Shown here: piece after piece, positions 1 through 14,300 of the stretch
Layout: every line of letters begins with the position of its first letter
Numbering within the stretch: the stretch's first letter is position 1
Source: Paraspadella gotoi
Taxonomy: Eukaryota > Chaetognatha
Assembly (NCBI GenBank): GCA_051294375.1
Contig: CM119264.1
Span: forward strand, 19,599,590 to 19,663,589
Reading direction: 5' to 3'
Length of the DNA stretch: 64,000 nt
Translations under genes and position numbers: made by a program
Notes under the pieces: generated by a model
The model's database searches: none
What the model was told of the DNA's origin: nothing
What the model saw: only the letters and a program-made list of their open reading frames with translations

Positions 1-15
1 TGTTTTTAATTATAG

Positions 16-119
16 CTGGTCGCTCTGATATTAACTTCCGTCGTGATGCTCAGCTAAAACATGCAAAAATTGTGAAGCATGAAATAGAAAAGGAAAGCTT
101 ACCTGCTTTTGAATTACAG
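16..119 (+). CDS. exon 1 in window: charged linker
   Basis: The acceptor is TAG at 13-15 and the donor GT at 120. The first two bases complete a codon from an exon outside the window, and the exon ends in phase 0. It encodes a Lys/Glu/Arg-rich linker ending near ESLPAFELQ. It has no domain of its own and is supported mainly by frame continuity with exons 2 and 3. Confidence 0.7.
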
Positions 120-3100
120 GTAAATTCTTTTTTAATTGAAAAAAAAATTTTTCTTCTAAGATTTAATAAATTTTAATATCATATTTTTTTCAGCATACCG
201 AGATTCAATCAAAAGAAATACAAAAACCAAAATTGGTTATTCCAGAATTAAAATCAGTTCCATTTGAAGAACTTGAAGAAAGAGAAAAAATAGAACGGGG
301 AAAAGTGAAATATAGGTATAATCATTGGTGATTCGTAATGGTAAATGATTTTTATCAAAAATTTATTATTGCTCAATGCTTAGGGCTGAAATGGAACCGT
401 GGGTGGTTGGACATGTAAAGGATGTCAAAGTAAAAGAAGGACATCCTGCAAAGTTTATGGTAGAATATAGAGGAAACCCAATACCCCAAGTTGCTTGGTT
501 CAAGGAGACCTTAGAAATTGAGTCATCGACACAATTCCAAATTATGACTTGTGATACGCATTCATATCTATTTGTCCCCGAAGGTAATTACTTTTTTAAA
601 ACAAGTTTGAGCAAACGATGTCGGATCTGCCCACTATAGTTTAGGGGTAAGCAGCTAATCAGATGATTAATTATAACAAATCTGATATTTTTCATTTATT
701 CTATTTTATTTGTAATATTCAAATTATTCATATTTTATTGTTCTTTTCTAACCTTTGTACTTTTTATTTCAGTATTATGTTGCTTTGTCGATTTCGTTCA
801 TTTTACGTTTTGTTTCTTCCTTTGTTTCTGTTTTTTTTTTCAATTTTTTTTTTATTTTTTTCCTTCTCTCTTTCTCTCTCATTGTCTCTAGCTATGTTTT
901 TTTCTCACTCTCTTTCTTTCTCTCTCTCTCTTTTTATAACTTTGTTTCTTTATTTTTCTTTTTTTTCTTTTTATTTCTTTTTTCTTCATCTTATCTTTTT
1001 CTTTACATTTTAATCAATAGTTTTATTATATTTTAAATAATAAAATCTTTTTTTCTATTTTCATATTTTTGCATTTCTTTTTCTTTCTTTTTCTCTCTTT
1101 CTTTCTTTCTTTCTTTCTTTGTTTCTTTCTTATGGATGGAAAGGCATTCATTTAAAAAAATATAATTTGATGTTACGAGATGAACTTAACTGAACCAAAC
1201 AAATAATGGGAGGAGACCGACAGACCAGAGTTTAAATTTGTGACCAAAAAGAAGAAAATGCAAAGAAAACTATTCACGGTTTTCAATATACGATTTTTTT
1301 ATTAAAGATCATTAATTCAAAATGATAGTTATTTATTGATTCGCTAAACCGATAATAATCATTCATTGATGTGATAATAATCATTCACTGATATGACAAT
1401 AATAATTCACAGATGTGATGATAATTTTTGCATTTATTAATGGGATAATAATCATTTATTTATGCAATGATAAGGATTTATCGATGCAATGATAACGATT
1501 TATTGATCCGATAATAGTGGAATGCAAGAATTGAATTGAATTAAACAGTAGAGTGGAGCACTGGGGAACATAAATTTTATTTGAGTGAACAAACAAGGAT
1601 AATTAGACGTGAGATAGTATGATTAAGGAGTACAAAAAATATTTTGCTTATATTGTTTGGGGAACAGTATCATTAATTACAATATATTTATAGTAATATC
1701 CTTAAAAAATTATAAATTTTCAAAATAATTTTTTTTAAACTTCTATTAAAGATTCTGATTCTTCATAAAAAGTTAGATTAGAAATATAAAATATGTTATT
1801 AAAAATTTCAGCGAATCGAAACTGTTCTTAAAATTAAAAAAATATGATTTTAAAATATTATGATTTTATTAGGATATTACTATAAAAAAAATTAATTAAT
1901 GATACTGTTATGCAATTTTTTTTAAAAAAGGGCTTAATTATTTTTTATTACATATAAAAAAACATATACAAAACAGTGTTCCATCGCTCAATCTTTCCAT
2001 CACTCCACCCTATTGAACATGCGAGAGAGAGAGAGAGAGAACAAATCATAACAGATTTCTTAATAAATCAATAAAATAATATATTAATCAATCCTTCAAT
2101 CAGCCAATTAATCATTTTAACTAAGAGAGAGAGAGAGATAAAGAAACTTTAATATTGAAACAGAATTCAAATAAATGTGACCTTCTTTTTTTCCATTTAA
2201 ACTCTTTTCCACTTACACGATTCCATCTAAACTTTATACCTAGCTCAATCATACACTTTCCTACCCACACTCAAAATTTCATCTCAATTCATCTATCCAA
2301 GCATAAATAATTGGAATTCAAGTACCATGATGGAAAAAAAAGTGTCGCGGTTACATTATCACATTATCACTTGCAGCAACAACTCAAGCCTGGTTTACTT
2401 TATAAAGGATCAATCTTTTTCACTGCTTGCTAAGGACCATTTTTTGCCCCTTATTTCCACTCGCACAATTCTATCGTAACTTTATATCCAGCTCAATCAC
2501 ACACTTTTATAATTTCTTTCCATTCCAGCCATCCAATCATGCTAAGGGGGATGGACGGAGGGATATAATTTTTTTGGCATAATTTATCATAATTTGATGT
2601 TCTGACATGATCTAAGAGAATGAACGATAAAATTGTGGAGGTTGACCGACGGACCGACAAAGTGGATTATAGAGTCGGAATCTGTTGATAAGCAGATCCG
2701 ACTAAAAAGATGTTTTTTTTCCTCAGTTTTTCTGGATGATCAAGGTACATACTTTGTCCGAGTTTTTAACAAAATGGGAGAGGTGCGAAGCAAAGGGCTG
2801 TTACAGGTCAGTTACAGTTAAAAGTATCTTTTACAAAATTTTTATTTTTTATAATGAATATTAATATTTATAATTCGTGGAATCCTTAAAAAATTGAGGG
2901 GAGGGTCTTTTGTGGCATCGGTAAATATTGATATTATGCAATTATTCGTCAGCTAGTTTTCATGCTTTTGTATATTTTTTATTGTAAATCAGTAGCAGTG
3001 CAAAACGAAACAAAAAAAATAAAAAACTTTACGTATATAAAACTTAATTAAATTAAAATATATAAAATATTTAATTATGATTATATTTAACTATCATGGA

Positions 3101-4451
3101 ACTTAACTGATGGAAGATTGAATGCCAAAAAAGTCTTTAAAAAAATTTAACTTGGGTACATACTCATTACTCATCCTAATATTTTGTTTTAATGATTAAT
3201 TTTGGCAGGTCGAAGAAGAAAAACAGACGGCCTTCCCCCCAAAATTCGATGTCCGGCTCGTTGACAAAGAAATAAGAATTGGAGAACATATAGGGGAAAT
3301 ACGTGTCCAAGTTAGTGGAGTACCTCGTCCTGGAGTTAAATGGTTTAAGGTAATAAACTTTACAATCTGATTAAGTATATATTGCTTAATTTTACATTTA
3401 TATAAAATTAGTTACAAATTAAAATTGTTTTTCTAATTCTAATGATCATAATTTAATAATGTTAGATAAAATATAATTTTAGGAACAAACTTTCATAAAA
3501 TTAAAATTAGTTCATAAAAATACAATAAAAATTTACATAACAAGGTATATTTTTTTAGACTCTTATAAAGATAATTATAGCTTATTAACAAATACAGGAA
3601 TAAATAGAGAAAGAGAAAAATAAAATAAAAAGCAAAAAGGTCTAGGAGAAATAAAATTTTACCAAATTAATTAAAAATTCTTATTTTTCTTCAGTACCAG
3701 GCCTAAAACGCATAAACAATTTTTTTTCAGGATGGAGAACCACTTATTATTGACAACTTACATTTTAGAGAAGCTCAAGATGGAAACAAATACAACTTAC
3801 AGTTATGGAATACTGTGTCAGAGGACAAAGGAGTATATGAATGTGTAGCCGAAAATAAATGTGGGCGAACAAGAAGTCATTGTACAATTACAATGATTCA
3901 TCCAGTGGAAGATAAACCTTCAGATCCTTCACCCATTTTAAAGTCAAATCCAGATGATGTTAAAGTTAGAGAGGGCGAAAAAATAACATTAACTGCAATC
4001 TTTCATGATTTACCAGGTGAGTGCATCTCATTTAATTTTAATTTTAGTCAGCAAGAGGGAATCGATGGAAAAAAATTATTTTTGGTATTTATTTTTTATC
4101 GAGCCAGGACCGGCTTCGCCGGGTCCTGGCTCTATAACCATTTAGGGTTCCTTCTTTGTGACGTAGTCGTCGTCGTCATCGTCACGTTTTTTTGCAATCA
4201 TGGCTTCTGAAAGTGTGATATCATAGGGAGTTGAAAATTTATATATGGCTTCTAATCATCAAGATCTTTAAAATTGTCATGTTTTATATCAATATTCGTA
4301 TTTGTTTATGTTTTATTTACAAAACAAAAACCTTTTAATTATATGTCGCTTTCTCTCTCTCTTTTAATTATATGTCGCTCTCTCTTTCTCTCTCTCTTTC
4401 TCAGTCACTGCTTCTTCTGATTTGTTCCGGCTCTGCAGCGTCTGTTCTGCT

Positions 4452-4514
<63 letters not shown>

Positions 4515-4790
4515 TAATTTATATATATATATATATATTGTGGGCTCACCAATGTAGAAGACCATGCTGAGAGGAGTTAACCATCCGTTCTCCTTTTTTT
4601 AAAATTTTTAAATTTTTAAATTTTTATTTTTGCTTTTTTTATGTGAATCAGCATGAGATGAACCCAAATCCTTTGAGTTGGGAGGAGCTCGCGCTACCTC
4701 TGGCGCCATAGGTACTTTGACTTGGTATTTGGACGAGAAAAGGGGCTGTTGAGCTCCTCTCTCTCTCTGCAGCGGCTGTCCAGCGGCTGT

Positions 4791-4828
<38 letters not shown>

Positions 4829-5089
4829 TTATATGTCGCTCTCTCTCTCTTTCTTTTTTTTTTCTGAATATGGGTAGTCCCTCTCAATGGGGTGAATCAA
4901 AAATTTCGTATGGGAACATGCTCAAACGAAAATTTATGCAGTTTATGTATACTTTCAATCTACCAAAACATTTTTATATGGCTCTATACCTAAATATTTA
5001 TTTTTTAATATTTTTTTATAGAAAGGAAAAGAGTTCGTCCCTACTCAGATTCGTCGAAAAACGAGTTCAGCTCTGCAGCGGCGGTCCAG

Positions 5090-5126
<37 letters not shown>

Positions 5127-5309
5127 ATCTCTCTCTCTTTTCCTTCTAAAAACTTTTATTATCACCATTTATTCCGCGTTTTTTTCTCAATACAAAATCC
5201 CAAATTTACATCCGAGATTTTTGTGGATTTTTTTCCTAAAAATTCTGATTATTCTTTATATAAACGAGTGACCTAATAATGCGTCTCGTTGGCGGGAAAA
5301 CTGTCCAGC

Positions 5310-5356
<47 letters not shown>

Positions 5357-8300
5357 ACTCATACACGCATTTATTTGTTTTATTTACGATGAATGATTCA
5401 TCGCGTCAATGAATGACTATCATCGTATCAATAAATGATTATCATCACATCAGTCATTTTGTTATCATCGCATCAATTATTGGTTATCATCGCATCAATA
5501 TTTGGTTACCATAGAAAGCTGGCTCGATCCTTATGCTTTTAAGATTTATTTCAAATTGAGTAAGTTTTTTGTTTTTTTTAATTTGACAATGCTAAAGGCA
5601 TTGCACCTCTTTTTGGCTCAAAAAATGCCCTTATAGCTTTCAGAAAAAGAAGGAAAACACGCAACATCAACATCAAGCATGAAAAGAATTGTGTTAAAGA
5701 TGTGGAAAAACATTTCACTATTATACTTTAATTCGCTGTACAAGAGCATGCCCAGACAAATGCAGGCAGTAATCGATGCCAAAGGAGGGCATACCAAATA
5801 TTGAGAAAGTTTTACCAATATTTTTTATATTTTTATGGAATAAATGAACTTTCAACATTTATGTGATATACTTTTTACCTAGATAGTATTAAACCATAAG
5901 CAAAAAAAATAAGAGAGCAAAGGAAAAAAGTTAAAAATAACATAAATTATTGGGATTAAAGAGCCAAAATCCATGAAGGGTATAGGTTCCCAACTGATGA
6001 CCTTCCCATTGTATAAACATAAAAGATAAAAAATATTCAAAAAAGAAATAATTAAAAAATATGATAAAGAAAAAATAAAATTTTATTAAAGTATTTTAAA
6101 ATTATATTCATGACATAAAGGTGCCCCTATAGACCTTTCCCCAGTATGTATCCCTATCAGAACATACAATTCTACATGGTAGTCTTATCCCTATTGGTAA
6201 AAAAATCATATATAACGTTGGTCCCTCAAAAAATTATCCATTCCTACCCCTTTCTGTTCAGCCTCTTAGATATTATGATTTTTCATTAATGACTTTCTAA
6301 CAGAAATGATGTGTGATATCTATTAGAAAACTAGGACAGATAGTAATCTAACCTTGTGTTGTATAGATGCTCCCTCTATTTCCAGAAGACAACACGGACT
6401 TCCCCTTCCCAAATTGAATTATTAGATAAAAAAAAAAAAAATTAAAAAAGAAAGCAATATATGTTTGAATAAATAATATAAATTAAATACTAAATCCTTC
6501 ATAAAAATATTAAAATATTAAAATAGAAAAATAAAAAATAGTGAAACAAGTAATTTGCAAATTTTCATAAAAGAGACTGTGAGAGATTCTTGATTGAAAG
6601 CTTGCATGGACCTGCTATGTTATTATCTTGTAAGAGTGATGAGGCCCTAAACCACCAAAGCATGTCTAAAGTCAGGGGCAAGATAGCTTATTTATTAAAT
6701 GTATGAATAATTTTTATATTGGTTATACCAATTTCATAGACAAGAGCTATTGACCTATTGTGACTGGGAAATAAGTCAGTCATTGACTTGGTACCGGGTG
6801 TTGTTGAGTAAGGTTACCGTGAAGTAGACCGTGCCTGTAATTGTCCTGCCACATGCTTATTTCTCCATTGCGGGGCTTAGCCTTTTCTCTTTACTCTATG
6901 TTACGAGTTTTTCTTACTTTTGTCTCCCTTTCTTTCTCTCTTTCTCTCTTTTCTCTTCTGTAAATTGACTTTTCGTACAACACGTTTACTTTAAATAAAA
7001 TTTGTTTTATAGAAGTTTCTCTAAGTATAAGGATCTTATGTTTATTTATGTATTTAGTTTGTTTTCCCAAAGATAATTGTTTTATTATTATATTTTTCAG
7101 AACCACCAAAAGCAACATGGTACCATAATAATCAGATAATAAAAAAGTCGAAATATTTTGACATACGTCGGAAAGGTTGTGTCTTTACCCTGACAATCAT
7201 CGAAGCATTTGTTGAAGATGAAGGGGAATATAGATGTGTAGTTAAAAATGGAGGTAAGTTTAATTTTTTGATAAACAAAAAAAAGCCTGATTGTTGCAGT
7301 AACGTGCAATATCAGTTGGCGAAATTAATGGCCCGAATATATCCATTTGTAGACCAGGGATAGCTTTTTTTAAAATAATTTGAAATGAAATTACGAAAAA
7401 CATTTTTTTTTTAAATTTTGTAAATATTTGTTTGAAATTAAATAAATTTTATTCATAAATTGATTAATTTTTAATTCATTTATTTTTAATAATTATAAAA
7501 TTTAATTTAATTTCCAACGAAAAGATTCAAATAAATTTAATTTTGTTAAAAGCTTATATATAGCTTGTAATACTACAAGCTAGATTATAAAACATCTTTA
7601 TTGTATATTTACCATATTTTGTCATCTATTTTTAGGTGGACAAGCCGAAGCTAAATGCCAGTTGTTCATTGAGGCACCTCCACCTCGAATCTTAACTGAT
7701 TTGGTTGACCAAGTTACTGTCGAAGGATCAGACTTTGCTTTGGAAATTAAAGCTATTGGTGAAATTGCAGAATATGCGTGGTTTAAAGATGGGATTATAA
7801 TCAAACCTTCTGACGAATTTCAGGTTAGAACTTTTTTTTTCAAAGATGGTTTGAGTATTATTTTTTTCAATAGAATTTTTAGTCGGATCAATTGTCGACT
7901 TTGTCGGTCTGTCGGTCGCCCCCCATAATTTGGTCTGTCAGTCACTTAAATCTTCTTAGAATATCGAATTACGATAAATACTCCAGAGAAAATAAAAATG
8001 TAGGCTTCAGTTTTGGGACAAGGCATGCCGGTTGGTTTACTTACAGGTAAGACCCCAAATTAGGATATTTTAGGGGATCTCATTTCTAACTCACCCGTGA
8101 CGGCTGATTCGAGGTACTTACCCAAAATAGGAAAAAACCGACCTCGTCAAAATTATAGAACTTTTAAGCGTAACATATGCTTTATAATCGCTTGTTACAA
8201 TTCCACAAAAATTAGGTTCGCTATTTTGAAAGTTGTAGAATATCTTCAAATTTAGTTTTTAATCAGAAATAATACTGTATATTATATTGTTATCTATCTG

Positions 8301-11300
8301 ACTGATTATATTTTATTTTTTGGTTGGTTAGATGGTCGGTCAGTCTATCTGAAAGGCCATGCTTACATTCTTATATTTATATAATAGAGATATAATAAGG
8401 TAATATTGGTAACATCCATCTCAAAGTATTTTTACAAAATGATACTTCTATCTAATATATCTCCTAATCTGACTAATAATTTTAAAATTAAAATATTTTA
8501 AACTAATATTATTATTTTTAAAAAACAAAATAATAATATTACCATAATGAAAACCAAATAAAAAATCTACAAAGTAAATGTTTCCTTAACCCAGTATAAT
8601 TAAAGGTGACAAAACTATATAATTCAAAATTAAAGTACCCTATTCCAATGCAGCTACATTTAATCAATGAAACAATAAAATATTATAACTCAAATCAATT
8701 ATTTAAACAATTACTAAAAAACAATAATATTAAAATACTAAGCTAATAAATAAACATTATTCTCCGTCCCAATCTGATTCATCACTCTCCTCTCTCTTTA
8801 TTCCCTTCAACACGTGCTCCCCCAACTTCACCATCTCTTGGTGCGCGTTCCATTCGCGCACCTCCAAATCATTCGCTCCTACCAGGGCAAGGAATTAGCT
8901 AGAGACTGGAACCGAAGTCTCTAGATCCCCCGCCCATTTCGAATGAAGATGTGGTGATATTCTCTGCATCAATCGCAAGTCTTTGGGATTTTAAATTTTT
9001 CCGAGCGCACATAAACTGGGCGATCATATACATCCATGCGCTCAAAATGTACATAAAATTCGATATTAACGTATCTATTCATTATCCGTTCCATTTTTGA
9101 TATCTAAGTATAAAGTAAAACTCAAAATAAATTTTTAATACAAAAATCTTCAAAAATAAAACAAATCCAACTTTCTTAAAAATGTCTCTTAAGTCTTTGA
9201 AATATATTCACGCATTCCATAATATCCTAATAGCTACTTTTTTGTTGGTCTCAGAGTTCTTGGGACTAAATCAAAATAATTGTTTTTATTTTGAGTACTT
9301 GAGACTAAAACAAAAAAAATTGTTTTCATAGGTAAATATTATAATAATAGTATATAAATGTGTAAACATGTTAAAAATTGTTGGGATAATACAATTTATT
9401 AAAAAAAATCAAGCATTTACAGAAGGTGGCACAAGGTTTTGCAGATTATGTCTTTAAATATAACAAGGAATGACTTGATTAGGGAAAAAATTATACTATG
9501 CATTACCATCAATTATGAAGAACAAATATATATGAAATTTGTATAACAAATAAGCAAATTATTTATTAATTAATTATACTAGCCTGCCTACTGATTTTAA
9601 AAAAGGTATTGTAAGTTAAAGCATCTATTCAATAAGATATAAATATGGCAAAACCAAGCAAGCTTTGATAATTAACATCAAGATTCTCAAAAAATAAATC
9701 ATAAGCATAGGTTAAACAATAAATAGTAGCACAAAATTAATTAATAATTATACTAATTGCTATTAAAATTACAAAAGTTTTTAGAACATTTAAAACTATT
9801 AAATATGGTAATAAATATAAATGTATTAATAATCATTTGAATGACAGTAAAGATCATCGAACCATGAAGCAAGTTTTTCATCATAAGATTATATGTGGGA
9901 ATACAGATTATGACAAAATATTGGTTGTAGTGAAAAAAATATTCCCACATATCTTTTACTAAATAATAATCTCGATACATGCAATAAAACTCAAAAAATA
10001 TTTAAAAAGTTTTTTATTAGAAATTTAGGATTGGCCTTCAAACAAATATTTATTAAGTACATGTGCACAAAAGTGTGCACCTTAAGTTTGCATTAAGAAT
10101 TTTAAAAAATGGGAAAATACAAAAAGAATCATTTATTCAAGAACCAATTCTATCCTACTAAAAAAGTAAGGTTTAACTTTTTTTAAATTTGTAACAATAA
10201 ATAAAAACATTCATGTTACACATATCGGCCCTATTAGTTTTACACGAGATTTTTTTTAAAGCTTTTTGGTAAGTGTATCGCATTAGCCATACCAGGTAAG
10301 TTAGAAATGAGATCCCCCAAAAAAATCATTATTTGAGGTCTCAGTTTGAAGAAGATACTACGCGTTTTTCTCTCAGACAGAAATTTTTTTAGCTCTTCGA
10401 GACAGGCCGCCTCAATCTGTTATCTGTTAAGACCACAAATTGAAAAAATTATCGTGACTTATCATCTGATTAACTGATTACCGCTAAATTACTGTAAGCA
10501 GATTCAACATTGTTTGCTCAAACTTGTCATTACATGGTGACAATTTTACATATCAAAGTGGATTCTGATAAAATTTGCATATATAAATAGTTTGGGTTTT
10601 TACTTTTAAATTCATATTTAACGTTGAAAAAATCTTCATGGGTTTGAAAATTACAGCGTTTTTCTTCCAGCGCTTGTAAAATTGTCACCATGTATATATA
10701 CAGAATTTTCGAAGCTACCAGTAGTATATACAGGGGTGGGACCCTATATCGAGACAAAACTTTAAAAATCATTACTCTTAAGCTTTTAGACGATATATTG
10801 TTTTGAAATACTTTGATCTTATGCTTTTATGCAGCAAAGGCAACTGCTCGGTTTTCTCCACGCGGTTTGGAAGAAAAATATTTGAATATGTATTTTTAAA
10901 TCTCATTCCAATACATAACAGTTAAAAATATTTTTGGAAGTACTTATTAGTAGTATAATAATGCTTCTGGCAAGATGTATATGGTATTTTGGTTAAAATA
11001 AGATTTGAAGGTAAGATTTGGGTAAGTTTCTGTTATGGTTTAATTTTTATTAAAACTTACTTTTATCAAAAAATTTATTAACTATATTGTCAGATTATTG
11101 AATTAACCATGTAAGATTTCTGTATGCATAATAAAAACGTCCAAAAGGTAATAAATATATAAAGTATTTAACAATTTTGGCATCTTCCCCAAAAAAATTA
11201 TAGGTTTAATTTAGATAGTGAAGAAAACCTTAAAAACAGATGAATTGAAGATAAGACAAAACACAGTCATGTTCAAAAACAACCAGTGAAAAATATTAAC

Positions 11301-14300
11301 AAATATGGTTTTTATCGTGTGCAATATAATGTGCGCGCATAAAAACGACTAAATGTTTTGAAAACATCCACGACGCCTTGTAGTTGCTTAAATTTTTTAT
11401 TGTATATGAAAGTAAAAAGCCAAAAAAACTTTTGCCACTCATTTTATTATTATATTTCAAATCGTTCAGACAGGGAAGGACGTTAAGTTTTGTCTCGATA
11501 TAGGATTCCTCCCCTGTATTTAAATATCTTCTTCAATCTTTTGGTATTACAATAAAGTACTAAAAATAAAAATTATAATTTCAAATTAGATATCCATCAA
11601 TCAACAGTAAAGGCTATTTTTTCGTAACGCCGGAAGTATTCTCTTTTTTTGTCTGTAAGGTTCAAAAGCCTATAGCCGCCCATAAATCAAAAAATGTTAA
11701 CTTTACAGATAAGTGATCAACCTTAAGACGCTTGCTAGGCATGCGTTTCATATTTGGATAATCAAATCATTATATGAAAATGCATACATGTAATAAAAAA
11801 ACGCGCAAGACATTTTTTTATAAGTTTAAAGGAAAATTAACAAATTTTGCTAATTAAATAATGAACTTTTTCAAATTTTTTTCAGATTGGCAAAGATACA
11901 GAAAAAATATGGTTAAAGGTTAAAAATGCAGTGCTGTCAGATGCTGGAGTCTATACAGTTTCAATTTCAAACGGAGTCGATGTGATGGAATCCACTTGCA
12001 ACATAATTGTTGAACGTATGTTATAAAAAAAATACAAATTTACTGTGCTACTATGTACAATTTTTTTTCTTATGTATATTTTAATGGATTTAAATGATGG
12101 AATTTATTATTTTCTATATGTATGATTAAATTTGAATATAAAGAAAAATTTTGTTTCATTGTAGTGGATTGTAAATTTTTGGAATATTTTTATTGAATAT
12201 TATTGAATATAGTAATAAAATTCGTTTAAATTAAATCCTTTATACTTTATTTATAATTAATTAAGTAGTAGTAATGGTAATGTGAAGAGTATAAAAGCAG
12301 TCTGTGTTTAGCCTTTTAAAAAAAGTAGTTAAAATTTATTTCATGTTTATAGCATGTTTAATAAAAAAATAAAAAAAATAAAAATTATATTGTTATGCAC
12401 TAAATTAGATTTGATGTATTGAAATTTGAGTAAGATTGGCAGTTATTTTTAGTAAAGATAATAAACTTTGAGATACCAGACACTATCATGGTAATTAGAA
12501 ATACAGTTAACTGCCTAAAACTGTTTCAAAGTTCCTTGATTTATTCTTTTTTTTTTTTTTTTTGCATGTTCTGCATGATTCTTCATTTTCACTGCATGAC
12601 GATAACAGTTAATGAAGAGTTCATCACTTTCAACAAAGCTATTGATGAAGAGGTTATAAAAGCAAGAGCCCAACTTAAAATAGATATGGTTAGATTAAGA
12701 ATTGAATTGGATGAACAAGAAAAAAGGGATATTGCTGCTGCCAAACAACGTTATTTGGATGAATTAGCAGCTAAGAAAGAACAAGGTAAACCTAATTTTA
12801 TCATAGATGTAAAGCTCTGAAATAATTAACTTGAATGCAAATTCGCTTGTGATAAATTTAATGAAAATGAATTTGATACGGATCATTGTTGCATTCAATG
12901 TTTATAAAAATAATAGTTTACAGTACCCAGACCTCCAGTATTTTGTTCATTATTCATCATTGTTTTAGCTATTTAAATATAACCCTTGCTTCATGAGTGA
13001 TTAAATTTAAAAAAAAGATTTATATTTTTGTGTGCATAAATTTTGTTGCTGTGTACTCTGTTATGATTTTGTAGAAAAATATTTTTTTCTCTGCAGCCAA
13101 GCAAGAGCTCACCAAAAGAAAGCCTCAACTGACTAAGAAATTACAGGGAGTTGTAAAGGTCGTAGAAGGTTCATCTATAAAGTAAGTCAAAAAACAAATA
13201 AACTTAAAATTTTTGTTCATTTTTATTGTTCTATTAAATTTCATGAAAAAAATTAAATGATTTTAATATTATCTTACTCAATGCTGATTACTTCGTTTAC
13301 TTTTTATAACAAAATCATTAGAAAATTTATTCTATATTAAACATTTTTTATAATTTTTATATAATTAACCATTATGAACTAATACTTTTTCTTTTTTTAA
13401 ATATTACTTGATTAAACATTAGCTAACATTATTTTTTTTAAGGTTGGAAGTGGAACTCCTTAAAAATATGGAAACAACTTGTAATTGGTATAAATCAGGT
13501 GTTAATATAGAACATTCTGATAAATTTCAAATTTGGCATGGGGAAGCACTAGAAGCTGCTGTTGGCAGCGTGCTTCTGATTATGAACATAACTCTTGATG
13601 ATGCTGCAGAGTATACTTTTAGAGCTAAAAATGCAAATGGAGAATGCGCGACATCTGCAACCGTGATTGTTCAACGTGAGTTAAAAAATATTTCCATACT
13701 TGATTCTTAAAAAACATTACAAACTAAAGAAAAAGTTTTGTTTTTAATATTCTAAGAGGTGACGTTATTGTTTCCTTAATTGTTATAATCTGCTTGTTAA
13801 TTTTTAATTATTCTTTTTTGAAAACTTAATAGTTGGTTAAATTGAATTATTTTATTGCCATTTTTTAGCTGAAAATATTTTTACCATTTTTTATTAAAGG
13901 TATTTTGAAATAATTTTATTTTTTTATATAAGAAAATTAAATTTACTGGTATGGCAACAGCCGGGTTGCCTGTGATGCCCATTGGGATGGGGCATCTCAC
14001 TGTTGGCTTTGGGGGCTTCCGACCCTCAGTGACGCCTCCAGTCACTGGCGCGGTTACCCTAGGACGGTCTCGCTTTGCCAACGCAGAGGGAAGTCGTTAG
14101 GACTGTGGATGAAACACTATGCCTGGGATGGCCAAGACATCACTCAGGTTCCTCAAGCCTGAGAGGCGTTTGTCGACATTTCCTCTCTATAAATAAATAT
14201 TAAAAAATTGAAACATAAAGTTGGTCAAAAATTAAAAAATCTATATTTTAAGTTGAAAATCAAAGTTTTGATTTAATTTGTACAACGATTTTATTTTTGT

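Larger units (their letters stand above)
7879..10528 (-). mobile_element. HINE-like element family 1, copy B, with a nested inverted-repeat element
   Basis: The plus strand begins TTAGTCGGATC with the CTTTGTCGGTCTGTCGG block and ends GCAGATTCAACATTGTTTGC then TCAAACTTGT, matching the two ends of family 1 in reverse. Diverged. About 2.3 kb of a second element (8049-10344) sits inside, so the HINE proper is only the outer ~350 bp. Confidence 0.5.

Noticed and set aside
663-1036. Overlapping Phe/Leu/Ser-rich frames
   Set aside because: They are translations of pyrimidine-rich repeat DNA inside the HINE-like element.
12488-12608. Start of a separate small gene at 12488
   Set aside because: The segment is intron 9 with a poly-T tract; the CAG at 12606-12608 joins exon 10 to exon 9 in phase.
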